Translations under genes and position numbers: made by a program
The notes under the pieces: generated by a model
Seen by the model: the letters and a program-made list of their open reading frames with translations, nothing else
Databases searched by the model: none
Told to the model about the DNA's origin: nothing
Assembly: GCF_001649575.2 (NCBI RefSeq)
Contig: NC_051434.1
Location: 17,833,551 to 17,897,550 of the forward strand
DNA: 64,000 bases
From: Kryptolebias marmoratus
Taxonomy: Eukaryota > Chordata > Actinopteri > Cyprinodontiformes > Rivulidae
Direction of reading: 5' to 3'
Shown: positions 22,901 to 32,139 of the stretch, one piece after another
How positions within the stretch are numbered: position 1 is the first letter of the stretch
How the letters are laid out: every line of letters begins with the position of its first letter

Positions 22901-24344
22901 CTTGTTATAAACAATTTTGTCCTATTTTCTTTTCTTAATTCGCTTGAAAATATTGACAGTTGCAAGTTGAAGTTTTTTGAGCCTGTTCAGAAAGTGTAGC
23001 TGCTTATTTCAGCTCACTCCCGTTTTTTGTGTCTCCGCCTGCTAAACGAAAATGTGCGAAACGAAAAGTTTGTTCGGTTGCAGCAAAACAGCAGGATGGC
23101 AAGGCATGCATGATCTGCCCGACTCTGCCTTTGACTTGCCAGTACTTGTTGCTTTGTTGGTTGGGTTGGTTACTTTCTTTGGTCATGCTGAAGGAAAAAA
23201 AATTATAAAATAAAAACATGAAATACTGCACTTCCCCCTCACCCTCTTCACAGGTAACACCATCCATCCATCCATCTATCCATTTTTCTTTACTTGCTTT
23301 TCGGTGCCGGGTCTCAGGGAGCTGGTGTCTATCTCCAGCCAACACTGTGCGAGAGGCGGGGGACACCCTGGACTGGTACAAGTCCATCGCAGGGACACAT
23401 AGAGACAAAACAAGACGAACAACCATCTACACTCTCATTCACACCTCGGGATAATTTGGAGTAACTGCCAAACTAAACTGATTTGTGAAATGACCAGTGT
23501 TGCCAGATATAAAAATGAAAAAGTAAAATAACAGTATTTCAATATAAAGTGGCTTCTCTATCCTTCATTATAAGGCCGTAGAGGTGCTGCTGGGTGGTTC
23601 ACTTCTTTTGGGATTTTATTTGTAACTGCTTGTTCTGGTTGTTTTTCTTGCAAGTTCTGGCAACACTGGATACCAAGTGTGAGCACACTTACTTTACGTT
23701 TTTTTTTTTTTTAAATTTTGTTTACTTAAAAATTTTTTATGCCTTGTCTCAAAAATCATCGTACCATCAAAGCAGACAAAGGGACGATCCGTCTCACAGA
23801 TTTCATCACGCCAAAAACCAACCCAGTTCATCACCACGCAGCTCTGCTTGCCACCTATGTTGTTCGGCTCATTGCGTTCCCAGCGAAAGAAACTGTTTTC
23901 ACGGTCAAATTTGCCATCACCCATGGTCCACATCCAGCTCTTCGTATCGTCATAAAGCCCAATCCAAGCTAATTTTCCAGGCTCCTGAGTTTCAAGCAGC
24001 AGCCGGATGTTTTCTTCTTTGCTTTCTACAGTAGCCAGGTCGGTGTACACCTCTCTGCAGAACGTCTGAGCTCCAGCCCATGTCTTTGGGCTGTTCACGT
24101 AGTGGTACTCTCTGACCATGTTTGTAGACAGAACATAAAGCCCTGAGAGAAAGAAAGCTGTAATTACTATTTGAAATCTTAGCCTATTCTAGGCTGTTGT
24201 GACATATGTTAACATTTTAGATATGTCTTGAACTGATTTGTGCTGTGCAAATAAAAAAGGTAAATTATTTGGAGTGCCACTCCAACATGCAACTTGCAGA
24301 GACTAACCTGAGAAAGTGAGGACAAGCAGCACTGTTCCCTTCAT
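19981..24344 (-). CDS. Lectin B: secreted dual C-type lectin-domain protein, 316 aa, five coding exons
   Basis: Coding exons are 24308-24344, 23765-24142, 21938-22365, 21680-21782 and 19981-19985. Lengths of 37, 378, 428, 103 and 5 nt give 951 nt with TAG, in the same phases as lectin A. The signal peptide begins MKGTVLLVLTFSG. CTLD1 (about residues 24-137) has Cys 41, 114, 128 and 136, WIGL at 72-75 and EPN at 104-106. CTLD2 (about 144-250) has Cys 161, 226, 241 and 249, WIGL at 189-192 and QPD at 215-217. N-glycosylation sequons lie at 173 and 199. The tail 282-316 is basic and ends KKKTQG. There is no membrane segment. The last intron carries a solo LTR and a diverged interspersed repeat. 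EPN suggests mannose-type ligands in CTLD1, but the WND motif reads WRD and the accessory Glu is Gln, so binding is uncertain. Confidence 0.9.
20316..20480 (+). repeat. Unclassified interspersed repeat (AAGATGGCC family), copy
   Basis: GTCAACCCAATTCAAGATGG through AACTCAGTCAGTT to GTTTGGTGTGGTAGTAGC aligns with the reverse complement of 62,465-62,660 over about 160 bp. It lies in the last intron of lectin B. Confidence 0.6.
20764..21241 (+). mobile_element. Solo LTR in the last intron of lectin B
   Basis: The 478-bp segment begins TGTCAGG and ends CGTGACA, a short inverted TGTCA/TGACA pair. It contains a TATA-like TTTTAAAA near 20,998 and AATAAA near 21,169, placed as in an LTR. Flanking pentamers are gttat and attat, a near-match to a 5-bp target duplication. 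No internal retroviral region adjoins it. It is antisense to the gene and absent from the homologous intron of lectin C. Confidence 0.65.
21680..21782 (-). CDS. Lectin B C-terminal tail exon
   Basis: A 103-nt exon between acceptor ag|CTGCATG and donor CAAG|GTCAGAG. It encodes LHDKLETDGLSDFKLRW and a basic end (KEPKKKTQ). It differs from the lectin C tail at five of about 34 residues, in contrast to the identical CTLD1. Confidence 0.88.
21938..22365 (-). CDS. Lectin B exon encoding CTLD2
   Basis: The acceptor is ttcttttag|AGCAAGG and the donor is GAGCAG|GTACC. The exon is 428 nt and encodes YCLSKYTDL, WIGLRRNLW, QPDN, SCAAV, WWDVHC and FICE, then RRRFKLRLQSE. It differs from lectin C at five residues, all toward the 3' side of the exon; the 5' part is identical. 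Confidence 0.92.
23261..23470 (-). mobile_element. tRNA-derived SINE, 5'-truncated, in lectin B CTLD1-CTLD2 intron
   Basis: A (CATC)n end, then GGAGCTGGTGTCTATCTCCAGC and TGGACTGGTACAAGTCCATCGC, match the 3' body of the SINE at 10,547-10,890 in reverse orientation. The tRNA-like head is missing. It is shared exactly with lectin C. Confidence 0.65.
23765..24142 (-). CDS. Lectin B exon encoding CTLD1
   Basis: The exon lies between acceptor ctttctctcag|GGCTTTATG and donor GATG|GTACGA and is 378 nt. It contains REYHYVNSPKTW, FCREVYTDL, WIGLYDD, EPN and FWRDEIC. By eye it is identical to the CTLD1 exon of lectin C at the nucleotide level, within the conversion-like tract. Confidence 0.92.
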
Positions 24345-24595
24345 CCTGAAAAACTAAAAAATTCCCAAAACAGTTAATCTTTTTCTAGTCAAATCTTACA
24401 AAATCAGGCCTTTTAGCAGCAACACTGACAAAAAAACGGGTTTGGACTGGACGTAAATGTGACTAAAAAATATTGCCAAACACTGCAACCAAAGTGTTTC
24501 TAAATATTTAAGCACCACTGATTTCCAACTTGGGAAAAATGAAAGTGATGGAAATTCACCAATAAAGAAAAGCCAAATCATAGCATTAGACCTAC

Positions 24596-24715
24596 CTGGA
24601 CTTGGACAAGTCCCAGCTGTGGTTTGTTGCTGCCTTGCTTGAGTTTGTAACCTGATCAGCCACCTCCTAACGTTTATTCCACGTCTCTAATTTGAGTTTT
24701 AGTTATGCAAACTCA
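24596..24715 (-). promoter_or_regulatory. Lectin B promoter region and non-coding exon 1
   Basis: GTTTGCATAAC (24702-24712, minus strand) is followed 21 bp later by GGAATAAACG (24671-24680), a weak TATA-like box. A non-coding exon ends at GTCCAG|GTAGGT (donor after 24596). The likely start is near 24645. The coding exon follows a 250-bp intron, with ATG one base after the acceptor at 24345. Confidence 0.65.
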
Positions 24716-25118
24716 TGTATTTGCTGCTTTCATTTAAGGGGGGAACTTCACATACAAATTGAAATTTGACTTCAAACTTAAGCATTAGTAAAATAACACA
24801 GACTTTTAATTTCTGTTGAAAGTGATTTGGGACTAGAAGGCTGTGAATAAATTGCTCAATGGGATCAATAAAGTTGGTCGAACCTGGAGTTGAATATATG
24901 GAGTCTGCTCACATCAGAGAATCATGTTATCTATGGTAATCCTCGTATCGTACAGTGATCTTCCTTTATTAGTTCATCAGGATGTTGTGTGACTCCTGTT
25001 AAAAGTGGGACGGTTTCCTCTAAAACCAGCAAATAGCCATCTCACGCTCTGCAATAGGATGTACAAAATGTCAGGAAATAAACCAAACCCTGCATTCCTT
25101 TGTCCTACCCACCCCTGA

Positions 25119-25138
25119 CACACACACACACACACACA
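25119..25138. repeat. (CA)n microsatellite
   Basis: About 10 CA units near the point where duplication copy 1 departs from copy 2. Confidence 0.8.
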
Positions 25139-25844
25139 TACACAGAGGTCCCACTGACGTTTTGCTCCAGAAACTGAGAGGCAGGTACATGGCTACATCC
25201 AATAGAATGGTTTAATGAGGTCCTGAGTCATGGCCCTCGCAACATGCAAAGAAGAAGATAACATTTAACTATCACTCTCCACCTTCATCCTACTTATTGG
25301 CCTCTCTTCTCTTCCTTCTTGAACACCTGGAACCCTCTTATCTCCTCGAGCCTAAAGAAAAAAAAAAGAAAGACATAGAAAACATAGTCATAGAAACCTC
25401 AGTGTCCGAAAGACCCTAACTTATTGAGATTCTGTGAACAGACTTAAAGATGTTTATCCTTGCCTCCTACTGTCATTTACTTTTTCCAGTTCCCTTGGAG
25501 CGGTGCATAAATTATTTTTCTTACTGTTACTTGTGCCTTGCTTCTGTGGTCAGTATTTTGGAAACCTTACATGAAATGTAATTATTACAACATGACAGAC
25601 CCAACCAGATCAGCAATGCTAGTGGGGTTCTGTGGAAAAGTTATGATAAATTACCTGTTGCAGATTCAAAGTAGATCTTTGATCTACTTCAGTTTGGGAG
25701 AAAAAAAAAATTAAATCTGACGAGACTGACAAGCTAATAGCTAATCTGAACACAACCAAGACAAAAAGTGGATTTATGGCATTTTAAAATAGTTCAAATC
25801 TCATAAACCCTTTAGTAGTTGATGCAAACTTTTTTTTTAAAAAG

Positions 25845-25965
25845 TGGTAAATGGACTTTACTTATATAGCAACTTTTTTAGCCAACCAGCCCACTCAGAG
25901 TGCCTTACAACACAATCTGTGCCCTCAGTTACCCATCCACACTCACATTCATACAAAGCTAATCT
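25845..25965 (-). mobile_element. SINE 3' fragment
   Basis: GGTAAATGGACTTTACTTAT, then CACTCAGAGTGCCTTACAAC and CCATCCACACTCACATTCAT match the same family as 16,245-16,372. It lies in the extra stretch of duplication copy 1. Confidence 0.6.
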
Positions 25966-26929
25966 GAATAAATAATTGTAGAGTACATTCCAAATAAGTT
26001 TTTACCAATTATAGCAGTAGCCATAGCTTCTCACAACAAATTAAAGACTGTTCAAACCCTAGTAATTAATTTGTTATTGCTGTGTAATAATGGGTATAAT
26101 ACATCATGAGGAAAGCAACACCACTCCACTCCATATAAATCTCATGCCGTCATTCCTTGTACTGTGAATTCTGTGCTACAACATTTGCTTTCATGAATAT
26201 TGATCAAGTTCTACTGGCCTGTAGGTCAAGTTGGCCTTTGATGTCCACGTTGACAACCTGATAAAAAAAAAAGCTTCAACTTAAACTGGGATTTTTATTT
26301 CATTTGAAAAAAAGTGCCTTTCCTTTGCAGCCAGTCTGTGTTGGATTAAGGTGACATTATTTATATTCATCTCTTTGCTTCCTCCTTAAAAGGCTGGAGT
26401 CAGTATCTCATGCTGCAGTACACTTTGTAACAAATGTAGGTTTAGGTACTCATCACTGCATCTTGTACAATTCTTTAGGTCGGATCTTTTGAAAACACAG
26501 ACTTTTATTGCAACTCTTATATGATTGTTCTTGATTTGTATTTATGCTGCCATCTTGGCCAGGACTCCCTGGAAGAAGAGAATATTTGTCTCAGTGGACA
26601 AAGGTTGAATAAAATAGGTTGTAGATTAAAACCCAGAGCATGTCACAATGTGCAGCCCATGTTCCTTATTAACGTGGGTGCTCACTTCACCCACAGTAGA
26701 TCTGCGTTTTCTCTACTACCGATTTGTTTTGTTTTGTTTTGTTTGGTAGGGACTTATGCTTGGTTGCTAATGGTGGCTGAGGAAGTCCTAAAGTATTTAT
26801 GTAAACCCAACTTTGTTGCCCCATTTGATGTGTGAAGAGAAGTCAAACTCTTATTTTCATGCATTCATCAGGAGGTGAAATGAGGCATGTGACCTTCAGC
26901 TCCATGGTTGTGGCACCCCGTAGTGTTTG

Positions 26930-29900
26930 ACATTACCAAAACCTTGGTGCACTTACTCAGGGACTCATTGACAATTGGAGTTATGAAGTGCAGCACGTTT
27001 TGATAGAAGGTAATATAGTTGTGATGTGGCAGTTTTCCTATTTTGCTAGCTTGTGAGTATAATTTGGTTAGTTTTTGAGAAATCCAAAGTTTCCTTTTAG
27101 TAACTTGCTTTTGCCTTGCTTATACTGATCTGTAGGGTTGCAAAGGTATGCTTAAGTCATGGTTTAGCACATACTTTGGTATGCCACAGTTTGGTATGGT
27201 TCAGTACAATAGGAAAAAAAAGCTTTTTTTTCCTCCTGAACAGGGATTTTTCAACTGGTAACTTCACGATATAGTAATTAGGTCATTGTATATCGCCTTA
27301 ATCATCCAATCTGAAATGTAAAAAGTGCTCTGCAGGCTGTGGGTCAAATGAAAATTTTGATAAGCTTCAAAATTGAGACATATTTCTTTTTTTGGCAAGA
27401 ACAAATAAAACACTTTTCCCCACTACTTCCAAAGCAGTTTGTTTGTATGTGGTGCGCTGCACTCATGGCAACTTGCAGCAAAGTGGCCTCAGTTTGCAGG
27501 ACAGCAGCTTGATGCACGCAATCATAAGGAATGCCAGTTAGCAAACAAAAAAACAAACAAAAACAAAAAAAAAACATGAGCACACTCTGAGAGAGATGAC
27601 TACCTGTGACTAGGGAATCTGCTCCCTGTATTTTATACACTAATTTTTTTGATCCCTAAAACACTTGGCAGTTGAAGGGTGCAGCGTGATTTGAGAGCTC
27701 TGGGGCACATGTAAGCCTTAATAGGCTCAATGCTAAACAGCATATTGGACAGCATATTAATGGGTTTTTGGTTCATTACTTGTCATGTCATCATACTAAA
27801 AACTAACTGTTTTTCTGTCCTTGTTACAGCAATATTCAGAGGACAAAGGAAAGTAGCTAGCACATTAACCTTTTATTCCCAGTGCTCCACGTTGTTAGGA
27901 GCTTGGGGCAAAAAAAAGGCCTTGTCAATCAACAAGCTTGATGTTTGCAGGTGTTGGGGTTGATGTGCATGAAAGGCAATGTGCATCAAGGGACTTGGAC
28001 CCCTTTTATAACTGCTTGCAGTTCTAGTTGCTGTTTTAATCTCGTTAAGTCACCTTTTCTATTGCAATAAAATTTCCAACTTTGTCATCCATACTCCCAT
28101 CATCCAAAGACATCATGAAACTTATTTTTTATTTGATTTTAATTAGTTTTTGGGAAAGAGTCTGCTTTTTTTTTCTTTCTTTCGTTTTGTAGCTTTTCAT
28201 CAAAAACAGTAATTCAAACTAAAAAAAAAACTGCTCCTCCCATTTATGTTTTATCTCCAGAAATATTTTCTGTGCTTATCTGACATCAACAATAAATCCT
28301 CACTGTGTCAGAGGCAATCCCTGAGAAGACATTGTTTCTGCAGTCTGACATCTGATGCACAGATTAAATCAAACTCCTGGCCTGTATGTGTAAGATTGTA
28401 TGCATTTCAACTGCTTCAACACAACAATAAAAATAAATAGGAGCTAGAAACATTCAGAGAGCAAACCTCTGCCAAGGCCATAAGGTCAGTGACGCCACCA
28501 AACTCTATGATGATCCAGACTGTGATCCGGTTCACTACCAAAATGTAATCACTTGTTTGTTGCGACAACTCCAGCGTTTCCTGAAAATATCACCAAAGTC
28601 TGTTGATTAGTTTTTAAGCAATCTTGCTAACAGACAGGGGGACAGACATACAAACCAACACCATGAAACACAACCTCCTTTGCAAAGATAAAAATACCCA
28701 AACAGTCTTGCTTGTTCATAGCCAGCTCAAATGTCTGGATTTTACGTGGCTTCAGGGTTGGTAGACTGTTAACAGGACAGATCCAAATTCATCTTTTAGT
28801 TGGATAAAAACATCATCACAATCACATCACCGTTCAGTCACTACAGGGGCAGTTCATTTTCGACTTCTATCTCTGCTTGTATTTAGTGCGATTTTAGGAT
28901 AAGTGAAATTTTAAAATAAACCTAAACAAGGTGTTAACAAAGGGGACATCTGTGACCTTGACATTTGACCCTGTGACCTTGAAATCAATGAGGATCATCC
29001 TTGACCAATGAGGTGTCCAGCTGTGCAGTTTGACTTTCCTTTTTTCTTTTTTTTTGTGACAACCGCACCATTTCATGACAATGATATCAAAATCTGTTCA
29101 TTGGTTTTTAAGTCATCTTGCTAATTGCCTTTGTTTTACGTCAGTTAAAGAAAGACGAGGATCTTTGTGTGCAGTTCCATCCATGGCCTAAAAAGTTGAA
29201 TGACATTTCTTAATTTGCCATGAAAAGACAATGAAATGTCAAATTCTTTTCACTTACACCAAACAAGCTATAAAGAAGGAAAAAGGTTGTTGAAATTTCA
29301 GAGTAAAATAGATGTATTTACAATTGCCTTAAACACTGGTTGAAGATCCTACTATGTTTTTCATGACCTACCAGAACATTGTTGGATTGTGGAAAATTTG
29401 GAAAACTCCTTTCAGTGTGAAGGTAACTATGGCTATGCTACACTCACCAAATCCTTGTCTCTGCTGTCCTGCATCCTCGCCATGCTCTACTTACTCACTC
29501 GGACATGACTCACTTGGACTACATCATGTTGTAACGATAGCATGAAACTACCACCATGGTTATTTCAATGACCTTGTCAGAATCACAGTTGCAGCAGACA
29601 AGCTACAACTGTAGTTCTTTATAACCTGCTTCAAATTGTTGACCTCCAAACCAGTGTGTAAGGGCCTCGTGTCATTGATATGCTGCCACCACGCTGTATC
29701 CAGGACCCCAATATATTGCAACTACCACGGCAAACCACTAGAACCTTGCTATGGAGGTTTTGAGCATGTTCAAAAACCCTCATGAATCATGCTTTATCAT
29801 ATGTAATGGGAAGCCTACTGCATTATTTCATGCTTAAAAACCTCACCAAAATCCTGCAAAGCCCATCCATGTTCCAGCTTATTATTTAAAATTGTAGTGG

Positions 29901-30020
29901 CGTCATCATCTAGTGTGAAGAGGGTTTTAGGGAACTATTGTGCCCTTGTGATCAATGATCTGTGGAATAACCAATTCATTTTGAGTGAAGTGGGCTGTTT
30001 TGTCCTTACTAATTAAAAAA
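26930..30020. other. Spacer between duplication copies, no gene recognised
   Basis: Contains a MITE-like GGTATGGTTCAGTAC piece near 27,130-27,230. A diverged repeat at about 28,440-29,120 has two similar sub-blocks (AAATCTGTTCATTGGTTTTTA and AAGTCTGTTGATTAGTTTTT). At 29,690-29,945 there is a block resembling part of 52,840-53,090. No coding exon is supported. Confidence 0.5.
27130..27230. mobile_element. hAT-type MITE fragment (GGTATGGTTCAGTAC)
   Basis: TAGGGTTGCAAAGGTATG and TTGGTATGGTTCAGTACAAT resemble terminal regions of fish hAT MITEs that start TAGGGTTGCAACGGTA. A second piece, TAGGGTTGTAACAGTACA, is at 47,408. No paired ends were found. Confidence 0.4.
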
Positions 30021-30024
30021 GAGG

Positions 30025-30490
30025 ATAGGTGTGTCGTGATTAAATAGAGAATTCAAGAGGAGTGTGCTGTGGCTGTAGTGAAGGCTAGCCGCAATTTCAG
30101 CCTGGCAGACTCACCCAGCTGTCCAGCATTACTCATCTCGGCTCCTCGCTCCCAGCTGCCAAATTGCGTCCAGGTGCAGGATATAAGGCTCCCCGTCCAC
30201 GGCTCCTCCTGCTCGCCAGCCAAGTCTCGTCCCACCGCCTCCCCGATCTCCACCCTCCTTCGTGTGCTCCTCTGGACTCCCCTTCCTCATCCTCCACGCC
30301 ACCACCAGCTCCGGGTCCCGGGGGATGACTACCCTAATCTCTCACCCTACTTCGATCATTCAAGCTCACAGCGGTTCTCTGCAAACTCGTCTTCTGCCGG
30401 GGCCCGAGCGCCAAAGACCTCTAGCCAATAAAACACTCTAATTGTCTTTATCTCTCCGTGTGAGTCTCCAGGTTGAAATTAGGTCAGTGC
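30025..30490 (+). mobile_element. Probable LTR fragment
   Basis: A locally C+G-rich block starting near TGTCGTGATTAAAT has a TATA-like GGATATAAGGC near 30,179. AATAAAACACTC follows at about 30,427, with a short trailing region, the order expected of an LTR promoter and R-U5. It contrasts with the AT-rich flanks. Exact ends and target duplication are not resolved, and no internal region is seen. Confidence 0.45.
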
Positions 30491-30721
30491 AAAGTATGAA
30501 CCATTAGGTGTGAACATTTGCACTTTAAAGTGTTTATCTCTTTCCTACTTACTAACAAAACAGTAGTCACAATGTTTGATCAAACAATTTAAAGCCATTT
30601 CAGTTTTAGGCTCTAACACAACAAACTGATGTCATGGAGGTTGAACATTGTTGTATAGTACTGTTGGCTCAAAGTACACTTTTACAATTTGTAGACAAAT
30701 ACAACTCACAAGGTATATTAT

Positions 30722-30727
30722 TTTATT
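30722..30727 (-). terminator. Candidate polyadenylation signal of lectin C
   Basis: AATAAA on the coding strand at a position homologous to 18392-18397 of lectin B, about 1.4 kb after the stop. The support is the shared position only. Confidence 0.38.
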
Positions 30728-32134
30728 TCTTACCTTACTGATACTTCACTGGCATTTTTGATTGTGCAGTTTTACAAGTAGACGAAAAAAGAAGTACTTG
30801 TTTTAGAAAAGACCGGGCAAAGCACTTGGTGACCAGAATAACGAGCTGTGATGCTAATCACACAGTTTATTGAAACAATGTTTGACATCAAGAAGTGGGT
30901 ACTGATTGACAGTGAAGACAATAATGGTTCATATATATGTGTCAATAGCTCAGCGAGCACTCAAACATTTGTCAAGTTAAAATGGGCCGACATTTAAAAA
31001 GACACACACTCAGAGTAATTAAAGCTGAATTTATAAGTTTAGCTTCAGAAAATGACAGTGAGTATCTTCACTAGTTTACCAAATTTGACATATGACATGC
31101 TTAAAAATACACTTTAACAATGCATATTTTATTTCATATAAACAGTGTCTGTGTGTGTGTTTTTTGTGACTGTGTGTAGCCTTTGGTCGATGCCTGCTTG
31201 GGTCACGTTTTTTGAACACTGTGTACAACTTTGAAAATTAAATTTATGAAAAACTTTACAGTTAATAGCCCACAGGGTTAGATCCCACATGACACAAAAA
31301 CTTGCACCAACACCTGTTCCTCTGTGGTCTTTGAGTCATATACACCGCATTTGTTTGCAATGAATATTAATATTGATAAACAATTGTTATGGTTATTTTA
31401 TAAAGATTTTCTTTAAACCACTTAAGTGTTGAACATAAAGTGTCACTCAAAATAGGTTTTGTTAAAAGTAAACCAGGGGAAGTTTTAATGAAATATGATG
31501 TCCACAGTACAGCCTTCATTGGTCCCGGGGGTCCTACGGGTCCCAACGCTAACCTCTTCGGAGTGGTGTCTGTGGGTACGTTTTAGAAGAAAGACTTAGT
31601 AGCCTGAGACCAGAGTCTCTCAGCAATCTACTCTTTCTCCACAGCAATCTTTAATAAGACAGATGTCTCTGTTTCATTTAACTCTTAGTTTGAGTTGTTT
31701 TCTGAGTCACCTGTTAATGTTCAATATGTCTGAATGTATTTCTTTGAAACAATTTTTATCTGCTTTTAAGAACTTGTTCATATTTAATATGATATGGGCA
31801 CATTTGTATTGTAGAGTTGTTTTTGTGTTTTATAACTGCACAGATATTTGGACATCTAATTTTTTTTTTTCCCTCCATTTGCATGACCATTTGTGATTGG
31901 AAGCAAAGACATTTTTGTTGAATATACTACGTTTATTTTTATTCTGCTCTCGTTCTACTATAATAAAACATTAAATGTATATAAACTTATTTCATCATAT
32001 ATCAATTAGAGGGTCTGCTGGTGCGGGCGGGAGTGACAGAGATGGTCAGAAATGACGGTCAGAAATTCAACCGGATTAAAAAAATTGTCCCACGCAGAGC
32101 TCTAGTCCTCAGTCCAGTCACCAGTTCCATTTCC

Positions 32135-32139
32135 TTACC
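32135..32139 (-). CDS. Lectin C terminal micro-exon with stop
   Basis: Acceptor ggttttatag is followed by GG TAA, completing a split Gly codon and stopping. The flanking sequence GGAACTGGTGACTG parallels GGAACCTGAGCTGATGACTG after the lectin A stop exon, which supports homology of the three terminal exons. Confidence 0.72.

Larger units (their letters stand above)
18392..26925. repeat. Segmental duplication, copy 1 (contains lectin B)
   Basis: Recognisable homology to 30,722-37,170 starts near the candidate poly(A) site and runs through the 3' region, all exons, the promoter (24,596-24,720) and 24,890-25,085. After an extra 1.4-1.5 kb present only here, it ends with a homologous block at about 26,610-26,925 (matches 36,890-37,170). 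Identity varies from moderate at the edges to apparently complete at 22,196-24,188. Confidence 0.85.

Noticed and set aside
22426..23454. Plus-strand open frames in the lectin B CTLD1-CTLD2 intron and their exact copies at 34,098-35,126
   Set aside because: They are identical because the whole intron is duplicated or converted. They include SINE sequence and show no coding character.
23594..24034. 146-codon plus-strand frame (also 35,266-35,706)
   Set aside because: Half lies over intron and half is antisense to CTLD1; no splice support.
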